From assembly GCA_932521035.1 (NCBI GenBank), contig OW051496.1, positions 2,976,001 to 3,040,000 on the forward strand: DNA of 64,000 nt, in the 5' to 3' direction. The notes under the pieces are model-generated. The model made no database searches. It saw only the letters and a list, made by a program, of their open reading frames with translations, and was not told the DNA's origin. This document shows positions 33,201 through 45,415 of the stretch, piece by piece (position 1 is the stretch's first letter; each line of letters starts with the position of its first letter). The DNA is from Oscheius dolichura (taxonomy: Eukaryota; Nematoda; Chromadorea; Rhabditida; Rhabditidae). Made by a program: the position numbers and the translations under genes.

Positions 33201-36200
33201 TATTCAAATCTCTCGATAAAACTGAAATATTTAATGAAAAAAGCTGGAGAGAGGGTCCTTTTCTTCTCAATGGGTGCCGTTATATGTCTTCAATTGTTAT
33301 TCCCCCCCATCTGGCTGATATCCTTTCTAATTCCACAGAGTAATCCCCTATTAAATAAATAAATCTTTCCCCCCATCCAAAGTATTCCTATTCAAGAGGA
33401 TTCATTTCAAAAATTGTTGAAAATGTGGTGTTTTGTGTTTTTTGATCCTTATCTAAAGCGTTGTCGCAATAATTTTTGTGTGGTTTGTACCGTGAAATTT
33501 ATTTGTAACGGAATTTAAGTCGACGATAAGAATTGTTATTATAGTAGGGTGATGGATAAGTCCTGTCAATGACCTCATAACTTTTGATAGAGACCGTTTT
33601 ACAGTACACATGAGCACTTCCTAGGTAGATCTCGGAGTGGCCGATCTGATAAAACAAACTAGAAAACAATTCCATGTAATTGCGAAATTTACCGGGCGTT
33701 TCAAAATAAAGTGAGTTTTGCCATTTTTGCTGGTGCGCTATGTTTCCGGCCACTTCCGAAAAAACTGAATACGCCGTTCGATCGGGCTCGCAGAGTTGAT
33801 CAAAATCGTATGTCAAACTTTTATTTTCTGTGGAAAACCTTCTTTTTCTAGAAATTGGCCCAAATGGCGCAGTGGGTTTCTGCAAAACAGGATAGAGAGG
33901 TCGGGAGTTCGAATCCTCTCCGTGAAACTCTCTTTTTCTTTTTTTCTTTTTGTTGATATGGCTTCATCTTTGCAAAAGAAGGTGTTTGCTGGAAAAAAAA
34001 AGCAAAAGAAAGTATAAAAGATCGACGCCGAGCGGGATCGAACCCTCGAGCCGTAATTTAAATACGCCGTTACATGGCCGTCCCTTCCGGCAATGTACTA
34101 TCTAACTGTGACTCACTACTATCGTGGTGTAGACTAATAATATAGCGACTAGGAATATAGATATATCTTTATTTACCATGTTCGTTCGTCGGGGTCCCCG
34201 GGACGCCCCCTACCTCGGGGAGCAGACCCCGGGGGTAACGACGCACTGCGTGGCACCCTATTTGACAATCGATTGGGAAATGGCGATTTTACATGAAAAA
34301 TAAAAGTTTGATAGATGATTTTGATCAACTCTGCGAGCCCGATCGAACGGCGTATTCGGTTTTTTCGGAAGTGGCCGGGAACATAGCGCATCAGCAATAA
34401 TGACAAAACTCACTTTTTTTTAAACGCCCGGCAAATTTCGCAATTACATGGAATTTTTTTCTAGTTTATTTTATCAGATCGGCCACTCCGAGATCTACCT
34501 AGGAAGTGCTCATGTGTACTGTAAAACGGTCTCTATCAAAAGTTATAAGGTCATTGACAGGACTTATCCATCACCCTACTAGTCAGGTCGTTTATAAAAA
34601 ACGCATAAGTTTGGTAAAACGCTGTCGATACCTCCTGTGACAATGCCGAGCTGAACAAAGACTTTCACCAAGGAGACGGTAGCAGGCGCCCCCGAATGAG
34701 CCTACTCTTATCTCGCGAGAGCACAAAAAATTTCCGCTACCCTGTTTCTGTCCCGCTCATACATACGCTCGTAATCTAGCGCTACTAAAAGTACCAGGCC
34801 ATAAAAAGCGGTTGCGGGACCCCGTGTATTGTTACCTTGGAGTTAATATTATTTATATTCAAAAACTTGGCATTAAAATTTTATGATAAAATAAAGTAAG
34901 TTGGCCTAAATTAGACAAAATAATCATTACACCGAAAAGCGTGATTAACCCCAAATTTAAACTCTTCACAAAACTGGGCACTTCTAGTCATCACTCTAGA
35001 CAAAAATGATCGGCTTGTTTTTGATACAAGAAATTATAAATTACTAACAAAGCATGGAAAATTAGAAGAAACGGGGGTAAGTGGTCTGCAATGGAGAACA
35101 AAAAGTACTGTATTTCATCTCATAGACGAGATGCTCTTATACAATGCTCTCTATGTTTCATCGAAAGATAAATTTGACCTGGATTGTCCAAAGGCACTTC
35201 CTTCCTACAACAAGAACGGTACCTGAGCTTCCATTTTGAAGGTGTTCGTCGTCATTTTCAGGAAGTGATCCCTGCAATGTTGGCAGCCGAAGAAGGAGCC
35301 GACCCAGTCCCTAATCGCCTGTAACGCCACCAGGGGTTGGAATGTTGTCACTGCAAATGTATTCGTCTTCCACAATTTGAAGGGAAATAACTCACAATTG
35401 GTTGCTGCAGCCTGTTTGTAGGCAGACACAGTCAGGGTGTGGAATGACGTCCACAAACCACAGGTATAGCCGCGGTACTGGCCGGTGGAGCCGCGACAAT
35501 GGTCCCAGTCGGCCGCCACGGGGAATGGATGGCCGGCTGCTGCCTGAACATTGACTAGGGGTAAAGGAAAGAGGCCAATCGATGTAAAACTGTTTGGAAC
35601 AAATAAATGAGCGCACCACTACATAAAAAGTTACCGTATTCCACCAAATTCAAACGACTTTCAGAAGGAAGTTAACGTTTTTTTCGAAGGCTGGAAAGTT
35701 GCGAACGATATGTTCCCATAACGATAAAATGGTACTAAATTCCCTGTGAGACCCGTGGAATGATTTTTCTACATTCTACAGTACCCCTTCTGGGTCCCTA
35801 GAGCATTGAGACCACAGAACTCTCGCTAAAAGTCGACAAACCTCCGCCGAGTCGAATTCCTTCTGATATTCTTCGATGGGGATAACGGATGACTCTCCTT
35901 TCGCCTGGAGAAAGTCCCTCAACCGGGAGAAGACCCTGACAGCCCGGTTAGAACGATCCAAGTAGCTCTGAAACTTCATCTTTCAATATGGAATCATTTC
36001 CAATAGAACGGGGAAAATATAAATAAATCTAACCTCATTATTCCCCCTGGAAACGACGGGGAAGTGATCGGCCAGCAGGTTGACAAAGGAGAGAAGAGCC
36101 GTTAAATTGGAGCCGTGGAGTGGCCCACCAGTTCGAGCTGTCTCCCGGTAGAGGGCGTATTTCATCGCCTTCAGCATGTCCACTTCAGCTACGTAGAATA

Positions 36201-39200
36201 GATCACGACATCTGAAAAAGAGCAGAGGTATTCCTGGGAAAGAATATCCTCTCTATTTGAAGGGATAGTGAAAATATAGAAAGTTATCAGTCCATCTAAT
36301 TGCTCTATGATGTGACAGGAAGGGAATATATTCGGTGACTGACTTTTTTGAATGCTGGCTTCGATAAGGCGGTTATCAAATTCTGATGATTACAGAAAAC
36401 AAATGACGGGTTCTCTTTTTTTGACAAAAGTACGTTTCCAATGGAAAGGCCGCCATTTTTTCCACGGTAATGGGCCGTTTTCCCCTTGGGAATTGGACTT
36501 GAACGGAGAATTGTTTTGGAGCAGGGTGATTTTTCTTGGCTTTTCCTAATAAGGATGCCGGGAAGCAAGAAAAAAACAATTGGATCTACCAAATCGCAAT
36601 AGTTTGAGAGTAACGTTGCTTGCTGAAAAAGAGAACCGTACAAATCTCCAATTCAACATAAAATTGAAGCCGAAAATTACTTTTTCAATAGATTATGACC
36701 GCGCCCTTGGATTTACTTGGATAATATGATTTTTTAATAGTAGAAACGCCGATCTAGCAAAGACAACTGATTGTTTTCCGCCATTAGCCAATAAGAATCC
36801 CCAATAGAACAACAAAAAAAACTCTTTTTTGAATGGAAATATCCATCATTTTTTGAGAATTCCCCTCCAATTTCGTTATTTTAGAATATTGTACTCACTT
36901 TTCCGGCTCGGTCTCGCAAATATTCGTCTTGTTCTTTTTGTGACTGCTGAAGTGAATTCCCTGCAAATCTTTATCCGACGTGACAGAGAGGAAGTTCTCT
37001 ATTTCTGCCAGAAGTAGCCGACGAAGCCTGGAAAATTATTGGATTTTTGTGGTTATGCTCCATCTATTTATTCTTCTCTGTAAAACTTTTATCGCTGATT
37101 GCATTATGGAGTTGTTTCCCCAAATTAACTTACTCAGCGACGAGGACGGGTTTTTTTTCTCCTCTCCGGAAGATGGCCATGGAGGGGAAGTCGGAAATGT
37201 GGAGAGCCTCGACCAGGGGATGGTTTTTCAGACATCGACGAGCCACGAGACGATCTTTGTACTTGTGCAAATCCAGGAGAAGCTAAAACGTTGTTCTACA
37301 GTTATTTTCCAAGAGGGTTACAGTAATTAGGCTCCGTTCAGGACCATTTTGGGATTGGGAAACAAACTCGCAAATTTTGCCTGATTTTCAAGAAAAAGTG
37401 GATAATATTAGTAACTCTAGAAAAAGACTATATCTCGATAAAACAACACAAAGCGTGTTGCTCTCCTTTTTGTGGAAATATTGAAACAGAAATTTAAAAA
37501 ATTTTCTGGTTTTGAGGGACTAATATTATCAAAATAAGCCACGGTCTTGCTATTTCTGTTTGGCGTATTTGTAAAAAAAAGGCTGACCTCTGCTCCAGTT
37601 AGACTGGCTGGATGATTCTCGAAGATGATGGCCATGTGTTGAACTTCGGATGGAGTGCCGTCCCAGAGATCACCGTACGTCAGAAGACTGAAAACTATCC
37701 ATCGTATTTTTGGACAAATTCCTGTGATTTTCATAGTGTAAGACGTCAAAAATGGGACGTATTGACAGTTATTCAATTGCCTGGGTCGAATATTTCGATT
37801 TTAGGAAATGGGAAATGTTTCGTGAATTTGATAAAAGAGGGCAGAATGGCATGTGAGGCTCGAACGTTGGATGTATGGATGGAGACCAAAACAAAAAGTT
37901 TGCCTAAAGGGGGTGTGTGTATTTATTTGTTAGACAATTACAAATCAAGGTTAGTCCGGTAGGAAACCATTTATTGTCAACAATGTTTCATTTGAAACGG
38001 AGGATAAAGTGAAACTCACTCTCCGAGATGGTCAAAAATCGGCCAATCATCGAAACGGTTCACCGAATAGTCATCCATGACGACCTGAAAATTATCATCT
38101 TTACTGGGTTACTGTAACTTTGTGGGAAATTACAAAGTCAAACTTTTGGGTGCATGTAACAGAAACATTCGATTGTCAAGTTCATTGCAGTAACCGATAA
38201 GAATGGGCTTCAATACGTAACAAAATATCGGGGGCAACCTTTTCCAAGTTTTCTCGGTTTGTTTTATTCCATAAAGGGTATTTCTATTTCAAGCGGACGA
38301 AATTATTGCTCAGAAGAGAATGCTAGAGAATCATAGCGCAAATGTTTGAAAGGGCCAATCTGCGGCCTTCTTACCATTCTCGTGTAAGGTGGTTTACCTT
38401 TTCTTCTGTCGCACTGCCCGGTTGTTTCGAGAAAACAATAAAAATGGAAGCCAATACATAAAAATATTAGCACGACCTAACTTTGCTTCCTCCCATTCTT
38501 TTTATCAAAATTATTTCAAAAATTAGCTTTCCAATTCAACAGAAACCACTAAGAATCCACTAAAATGTTCCGGGGAAAGTATTTTTCTTCTTCTTCATCG
38601 GCTCGTTATGATCAAAGTAAAAAAATGATGCAGTTTGTCTTTTACAATACTCTTCACCCACCTTCGTTATTTGTTCCCTCATCTCGGCTACACTCCAGAA
38701 CGGCCTCAACAGTGACCCATCGTCTTTATTCGAGGAATTCCTCGGGAAGTACTGTAATTTCCTCCCTTACAGTCCTTTAAAACGGGGAAATACCTTGATA
38801 TATGGGAAATATTGAACCCCGTTGGCTCGGCAGGTGACTTCGTTCACTGAATCGGCACAATTCATGGCAGCTATCTGGAAGACTCGTCTTCTCATTGGAA
38901 AGAAGTGCTAGAAAACTCACTTTGACTACTTTTGACCATCCTTTAATATCGGCAGCTACATGTTTGTAGAGAGGGGCAAATGCCCGGCAGTGGCCACACC
39001 AGTCGGAGTAGAACTGAAAAAGGGAAGGATACTCTGGCATTTCCGTTTTTAGTAAGGCGGGATGGAGGGGCTTTGTGTCCATTTTGAGCATAAACTCGAC
39101 GTTTCGTAATCACGACATCGAAAGAAATGAGTTTGCCAATTATTAAATCCGAGCCGAAGCGAATAAAAGTTACAAAAGACGGATCAAATTCGAATCAGGA

Positions 39201-39925
39201 TACATTGCCCTTCTATGATCATATTTCCTTGGCGTTCAAGTTTTTTGTAAGCCAAGAGCAAAATTCTTTCCCCTTCCGGTGGAAATGACTGTGTTCGTCT
39301 CCACCCTCGAAAAATACTTGACTCTATAAGCTTGCCCTAGTTTTATTCAATGAAATGAAATGGCTTTGTCTTGTTTTTAACTTCGGACCGAAACAAGAAT
39401 GACAGGGGGCAAACAGAACTACCGTACCACTTCTATTAACCCCTGGAGGCTCTACTTTTTAGTCAAATTATTTGCGACTAAAGAAATAGCTAATAGCGAG
39501 GAAATTTTTTTCCGATAATTTCTATCCCTCATAAAACCGAGAAAATCCCCCCTCTTTTCTTTCAGCCAACAAAAGGTCAGACGGTGACAAGCGGAGGGGA
39601 TTTCTCGTAGATCTCGCCAACCGGAACTGTCATCCGTCATTTTGGCGGCTAGCCGCGGTCAAGGCGGTCAGGGCAAAATAAACGAAGCCGAGGGAACACC
39701 ATCTTTTGATCGGGGAGCCGTTCGAAACGGAGAAAGATCACTCACCTCCACTAAAAATGCGCTACAGTCGCCTCCTTGACAGTAGACGGTGTCGTTGAAG
39801 GTGGACTCGTCCAGCTGGACCACGTAGTCGTCGGAGGCGTAGAGGGTGGGGTTCAGGCCTTTCGGAACGGTACCGTAGTCCGCCACCGCGGCCAGGGCTA
39901 CTGGAATTACCAGCAGAAAGAGCAT
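30264..39925 (-). CDS. quiescin sulfhydryl oxidase (QSOX), with a gene nested in its last intron
   Basis: Secretory-pathway thiol oxidase: a thioredoxin domain fused to an Erv/ALR FAD domain, which makes disulfides and passes electrons to oxygen. Exon 1 (39925-39746) has a signal peptide (MLFLLVIPVALA) directly after a TTTTCAG acceptor, so it is probably trans-spliced. The next exon has the thioredoxin site FYSDWCGHCRAFAPLYK, then MNCADSVNEVTCRANGVQYF. Middle exons encode LADHFPVVSRG-type helical linker sequence. The Erv exon (about 35222-35550) has WTSFHTLTVSAY and the second motif FFGCQHCRDHFLKM. The last exon (about 30515-30264) has YLWKAHNIVNARLKG, EDPKFPKFQ and the third CxxC (CSNC), matching human QSOX1 order. 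All three hallmark CxxC motifs are present. The final intron is about 4.7 kb, far longer than the others, and contains the kelch gene at 31201-33343 on the other strand. Confidence 0.88.
31201..33343 (+). CDS. coiled-coil/kelch protein nested in the QSOX intron
   Basis: Exon 1 (31201-31327) starts MATNPSEANIHPLIMDLIGR and runs into a coiled coil. Several short exons extend it (EKKMEEHAVSQKYEIDALWI, then VSDAITALQEGIAEISHK). One intron starts with GC (31540-31541); only this donor keeps frame through the next three exons. The kelch part begins with ILVLGGEKEE and has blades with YLDGEIYIFGG, WNGSIWVFGGNNGG, SVERYDPKENKWIKMP, FIVCGGRDGSNPLKSVECFD, LILMGGWDGTTQ and EIFVIGGSNG. It ends at TAA 33341-33343. 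It is the intact paralogue of the gene at 28092. Kelch propellers bind protein partners; without BTB/BACK domains a ubiquitin ligase adaptor role is less likely. Intron 32320-32833 contains repetitive 'cccgtcccg' DNA. Confidence 0.8.
32590..32750. repeat. low-complexity 'cccgtcccg' repeat in a kelch intron
   Basis: GC-rich degenerate repeat built from CCCGTCCCG and related words, ending in CCCGCCCAGCCCTG. Similar CCCAGCCCTG wording occurs at 18935-18945. It lies in the 0.5-kb intron of the nested kelch gene. Confidence 0.65.
33853..33925 (+). other. tRNA-like sequence (probable tRNA pseudogene or SINE head)
   Basis: ATGGCGCAGTGGG resembles an A box and GGGAGTTCGAATCC resembles a B box, at tRNA-like spacing. 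I could not fold a good acceptor or T stem, so a functional tRNA is unlikely. Confidence 0.3.
34027..34105 (-). other. tRNA-like sequence, minus strand (probable pseudogene)
   Basis: On the minus strand GAGGGTTCGATCCCG is a strong B-box match and CGTATTTAAATTACG can form an anticodon-like arm. The acceptor stem does not pair convincingly. It lies in the centre of the foldback element. Confidence 0.3.
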
Positions 39926-42004
39926 CAACAACTGAAAATCAAAAAAGACTGTTAGTCTTATTGCGAAATATGGACAAGAAAAGTTAAATTCTATGGGGAA
40001 AGCATAATACTTTTGAAAAGAATGGATATACAGATGGATTGCTAAAGTAAAGACCAAATTGTTTTTAACACAGCGGGAAAACAATAGAAATTAAGAGAAA
40101 GGACAGGCTTTAGGGCAATTGTCTTCTCTGGATATCTGTTATTTTTATGTGTTTCATCATGAACTGGAGTTATGAGCAGGGTGAGTACATGAAACTTGGA
40201 TAGGAGGAAGATTTTGGAGAAAGGATTATGAAATATGGGAGAGAAAGGAAGAAATTGAATAAGGAAAGCATTATAAAAACGACACGGGAGCAATTGCAAA
40301 TGGAAAATAAATTGCCAACCTATTATTAGAGCGAAGGGAAGCAATACAAATTAGAGGAAAGCCTTATTTTTATGTTTTACCGCGGATATTTAGAATCTAG
40401 TCTAACTTTTTGACGGTTCAACTGTCAAAAGACAAGCTTCTCATGGAAATCCCGGTATTCGTTTATTTTTTAGTTGTATGCGCAAGATAAAGCTGTTGTT
40501 ACGCCCTATTTGGATACACAAAAAAGTGGATAAGAGGAGGAATGGAACAGGGTCTTTAGGGAGAAAAGGCAGTGGTGAATAATGCTTGGTGAAGATTATA
40601 AACTACAGTTGAAACTGTAAAAATGAAATCAAACGTCACAATATAGAGGTATTTTTGGGGATATGGTAGCACGTGTCACTTGTAATTTTCACGATTCCTT
40701 TCCATTTGTTTTCTATATTTTTACACACTGCATAGCAGAATTATTTCTATCCAACGTTATGCTATAAATGATAAACAAGAAAAATGGGGGAATAAGTTGA
40801 CTTCTGTAATTCTCTCCCGCCAGTTGTAAGTATTTCTATGTGTTCTAATTCTGGTATTTGAAAGCTGGGAGGAGAAGTTTCTAGTTAGACCCAAAGCTAC
40901 GGATGTTGATTTTATAAGAAATGCGTTTTCATTGAAAAAAAGAACATAAGTTGCCAGGATCCTTGATCTATTAGAAGTTGGGGCATTCGCTTGAGGGTAA
41001 CGAATATGGTATCAATTTCCTTGTCCTTGAAAGAGAGACACAAAAAACGGCATAGGAATAATGTGGATACGCGGAGTTTTAGCAAAACTGACTGCAATAG
41101 TCGGCTAGAACACCGGGTGAAACAATTGAAATGCGTAATAATGAATGACGGACAGGCAGGAGAATAAACAAAGGAACTTCTCCCTTCCCATTCTCTCTCG
41201 AATAGGACGGGGGAGTATTTGCACAAACGAGATTCGAATCAGGAACAGTCAGAATTAGGGGAGATAGGCCAAAGGGAGAGGGGATAACTACAGTAGGAAA
41301 GGGAGGAAAATTCGATGGATTGAAGCATTTTAGGTTTCGGGGCAAATTTAAATAGAACAGAGAAAGAGCTATCTACTGCTTTATCTTCCTTCTCTTCCTA
41401 AGCTTCAAATATTGGAATTTCACATGCTCTTTTTCCCATTTTTTTGACTACAGTAACCTTTTTTAGCGTAAAAAGGTACAAATCCTCTAAAAATTGAGGA
41501 AAACCGGCCAAAATTCAAGCTAATTTTCCTTCTCAGGAATGAGGGAATATTGCCCAGTATTGTCCATTACCGACGCCAGAGGGAACAGCTGATTAATAGG
41601 GAAATATTTGTGTATATAGGGAAGGGGAGCAGAGAGACAGTGTTTATCGTATCAAAACGATGGAAATATGAGAAGGGGAAGGGAAATAAAACAAAAAGGG
41701 ACAGAGAATAAGATACGGAAAGGCGGGAAGATCAATGGAAAGCAATATGGTCCTGAAACTGCAATTTATTTCAGTAAGCTGTGAAATAGTCAGAATGAAG
41801 CGGGGAATATTCAATGTTTGGGATTCAAATGTTTCACATTCAACGGAAAGGAAATAGCAAAATGAGCAGAGTTAGGTATGGTAATCCGTCGTTTCAGGCG
41901 GTGTAAAACGTTGTAGTTTCCTATACGAAAATCCTCAATGTTCCAAGGAAAACCTACCTCTAACTTAGAACTTTTGAGAATAAGAGAACAAAGCATCAGC
42001 GAGA

Positions 42005-43560
42005 AAGTATAAGTATCCGACAAATGGCTTGAATAAAACAAAACAAAAACGGTAAAGAATGGTGGTAAATTGAAGACGAAGGGAGAGAAGAGAGATATTT
42101 CAAACAAAGGCAAAATCTGAATGGTCCAAGAATTCGATGATTGTTTTATGCAAACGTTGAAAGAAGAGGGAAAATAAAACAAAGAGAGGCAGAGAAGGAG
42201 AAAAAGACATGAAGACGGAAAGATTGGAAGAAATTCGAAATAACACCAGAATGACAATGTACTTCAGAAGCTGATGATAGTTGCACTGGAGCAGAAATAG
42301 GCAAAATAGAAGGAACCTGTTGAGAAAAGACTAGAGGCTGTTCCGAAGAGGATTGGTGAAGAAAAAAACGGAATAAAACAAAAACAAGATAGAGGGAATG
42401 TTAGGAAAATTGAGAGCACTATCGCAATACGATATGTTTCAGGAACCACTGAAATATCTGGTCCGAAGCAGTAAGTATTTGAATATTTTCTTGAGATCTA
42501 TTTCATATTCAAGAGAAGGGAAACAAGGCGAAGAGCGGTTGGCCGCCGTTTCAACTGAAGGTTTGGAGAGTTAAAATAGACGGTTTAGTGTTTTGCAAAT
42601 TAAATTTTTGAGCATTTTGCATATTCACGACGTGGTAGTGTCACACTGCACCTATCAGGCAATAAATGGCTTGAATAATACAGAAAAGGAGAAAGATATA
42701 GTGGTAACTACCGTCTGTAACTAAAAAGCCGGAGAAGATGGGAAAACAGAAAATTTGTTTGGAATAGCGTGAACTTACTTGAACACCCCAAGATGTGAAA
42801 CGTCTCTTTTATGCAAAGATTGAAATAAAAGAAAAGGATGCTTGTTAGAGATGAATAGAAAAGTTCAGAAAATGAAGTAAAATCCTATCCGGCTTCAGGT
42901 AGTATTAAAATATTCAGAGGAGAATAGTGATTCGTTTGGGGAGTAGTCTTCGCTTCACAGTCAACACAAAAGAAAGGAATGTGAGTCATTTTCTGGATTC
43001 AAGCAAGGATTTTGGAAAATCACCGAAAATCACAGTGAACTTCTTCAAAATGACAAATATGTTTGGCCTACGATGATCAATATAGGAGAACCCCACCGGT
43101 TTTATAGAATCATTGAAGCTATTATGAATTATCCAGATGTGTTATCCCCAACGGTTTCAAATTTAGCTGTGGGTCGAACCTACGATCAAATTTTTCTTCT
43201 TGGCGGATATGGGATCTCTTTGGGATTTAGCCAGGGAATCTGGAAAATTACCGTATCAGGGGAATATTTCAACTTTTTCAAAATAGCAATCCCAGCACAT
43301 ATATGGAAATCCCGTCAGCTTTATAGGACCACCGAAAGTTTATAAATTATCAATATGTTTTACCAACGAAAAGTGGCTGTGGAGCAGTGCCAAACTGTAC
43401 TTGCCTGAGAGTAAATGGGTTGAATAAAACAGTAGAAAGTGAAGAATAAAGTGGTGAGTAATGAGAGGAAGAGGAGAGGGAAAACGATTGGAATTTTCGA
43501 AAAATGGAAGTTGATAATGTTTTTATGCGAACACTGAAATATTGAGATTTTTCTGATAAA
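42005..43560. repeat. three diverged repeat units, about 650-750 bp spacing
   Basis: The words 'aatggcttgaataaaac' and, about 130 nt later, 'ttttatgcaaacgttga' recur with changes near 42010/42145, 42665/42810 and 43410/43515. This indicates an old tandem or dispersed repeat, heavily diverged. Confidence 0.5.
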
Positions 43561-44249
43561 ATTAGTTGTTTATTCTTCAGGTGATGTAGATATAACGGTG
43601 AAATATGCTTACCAGAGAATGAGCCATCTGGATATAGCCAAAACATTTTTGGAATTTTTTACAGAAGAAGCTAATGATACTAGATCCCCTAGATACTAGA
43701 CTTCTCCTCCAATGCCCCTCAATTATTCCCCACGACTCCGTAAATATTCAAAAGTTCTGGTCAAGATGAATATTTCACATTTAGACGAATAGGAGAAGAA
43801 ACATCGAAACAAATGGGGCAATGTCGAGGGAATGCTATCCCCTTATTTATGGAACAACTCAAAATTATGAATACGCAAAGAAATGGATTATACATGGGAC
43901 CAGGCCTTTTATACTGACTTTGAAGTATTCAGATTCACTAATTGTTCAATCTACGGCGGTAATCTAGTGCTAAATTGTGCCTATAGATGGATAAATTACG
44001 TGGTTAAAGCACGGGGATTGTAGAGAGAATGCTGGTATGTAAGGGGTGGAGTTGGGCGCTGTTTATAACTTGACAATACATGCTCGGCATGACTTGTTTC
44101 AATTTTTTGACAAAGTCTTGTAGAGAATTTTCTGGCAAGCAAGACATATTCTTTCCTTTTTGCTAAAATCACGTTCTAGAGGAGTAAAATGTAAAATAAG
44201 ATTACAATGCTAAACGTGTTCTTGGACTTGTCTATTTTCCATTCTCCTA

Positions 44250-44345
44250 CTAGAAATATGAAGCGGTGGCTGAGTGGATAGTGCACTTGCCCACTAAATC
44301 TTTGTCTTCTTTTACACCTTGGGTTCGATACTTGGATGGATGAGC
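44250..44345 (+). other. tRNA-like sequence (possible tRNA-Ser-like pseudogene)
   Basis: GGTGGCTGAGTGGATAGTGC is a good A-box-type start and CTTGGGTTCGATACTTGG a B-box-type arm, about 85 nt overall. The T stem relies on wobble pairs, so decay or a SINE head is more likely than an active tRNA. Confidence 0.3.
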
Positions 44346-44937
44346 ACCATTTTTGCAATTTTTTCGGGGTGAGTGAATCTGTTTTCGATTCCTGTCCAAA
44401 AAATCAAAGAAAACGAGAAGAAGAGGAATGCGAGCGAAAGAGGAGCCCCCGAAAAAATGTCTCTTGGCAAAAGTCAATCAGAGTGCGAAGAAGAGTTGTG
44501 TATTCACGTGTGCAGCGGGGTGACAGGTGTCCCGAGAGGAGGTCCGTGTTAGTTTGCGTGTCCTTTTGCCCGGCCGCATTTTACCCATCCGCCCCGGGAA
44601 AAATTAAGAGAGGCGACAATTAAAGTCTAGCGAGGGGCTGTGGAATAGAAGGGAGGAACCGGACAGGAAAGGGAACTAATCGACCTCCTGGACTCGACGG
44701 AAAAGGCAGCTATTTTTGAGCTTCCCGGGGGTCCTAAAATGGTATCGAATATCGGACAAGTGTCACGAACACACACCCGCTGAGCAATACTTCAAAGACC
44801 TCGAACGAGGGCCATTTTTTCGAAGAAAAAAGGACGGAACCCTTTGAACTCACTGGGAAATTCGAGAAAAACAACCGACATGCCTTCCTGTAACTTTATA
44901 AAGGAAATTTCCTTGTTCAAGATCTCTTCTTCATTTT

Positions 44938-45415
44938 TAGGAATTTTCATGTATCAAGATGGTTATTAAAGAGGATAAGAGACGAAATGGGATTACTCAG
45001 ATGCTCCTAGGAACCTATATTCAAAAATCGCTCACTTTTTCAATTACGAGTCTTTTGGAACAAGCTAAAAGGAAATATCTCTTTTGTTGAGAAACGTTAT
45101 GCTTCAAGGGGGTGTTTTAGTTCGGAAAATGGGAATATCGGATTGTCAGGGGTGTTGCGGAGGAACATTTCTGAACTTTCTCAGTTGTTTGGAAGAAAGA
45201 AGTGCAGAAACGGACCTACGGAAAGCTTCGCTGCGTTTTTGCCCGTAAATGACAATGCTATTCCGTTTCTTTAGGAATTTTAATGTAGCAGGGGGGCGCT
45301 ATAATCTAGAAGATGATGGATTCGTTGACGAGGAATTTTCATGTATCAAGTTGGGATTATAAGATACAGAATGGACTGACTCAGATACCTCGAAGCAACC
45401 GTCAAAAATCGGAAA
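44938..45415. repeat. pair of direct repeats of about 85 bp, 390 bp apart
   Basis: 'aggaattttcatgtatcaag' is followed by similar sequence (ACTCAGAT.CCT, AAAAATCG) at 44938-45025 and again at 45330-45415. Confidence 0.6.

Larger units (their letters stand above)
33543..34581. repeat. long foldback element with about 290-bp arms in the QSOX intron
   Basis: The left arm (33543-33836, from AGTAGGGTGATGG to AAACTTTTATTTT) is the near-perfect reverse complement of the right arm (about 34290-34581). The 450-bp centre differs and holds two sequences that look like RNA polymerase III boxes. It fits a foldback transposon or two inverted copies of one repeat, and lies 200 bp downstream of the nested kelch gene. 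Confidence 0.85.

Noticed and set aside
33853..34105. Two candidate tRNA genes
   Set aside because: A- and B-box-like words are present but acceptor and T stems do not pair well, so they are listed only as tRNA-like.
43073..43345. ORF of 90 aa in the gene-poor region
   Set aside because: It contains internal repeats of the decayed repeat DNA, has no splice context and no recognisable motif.
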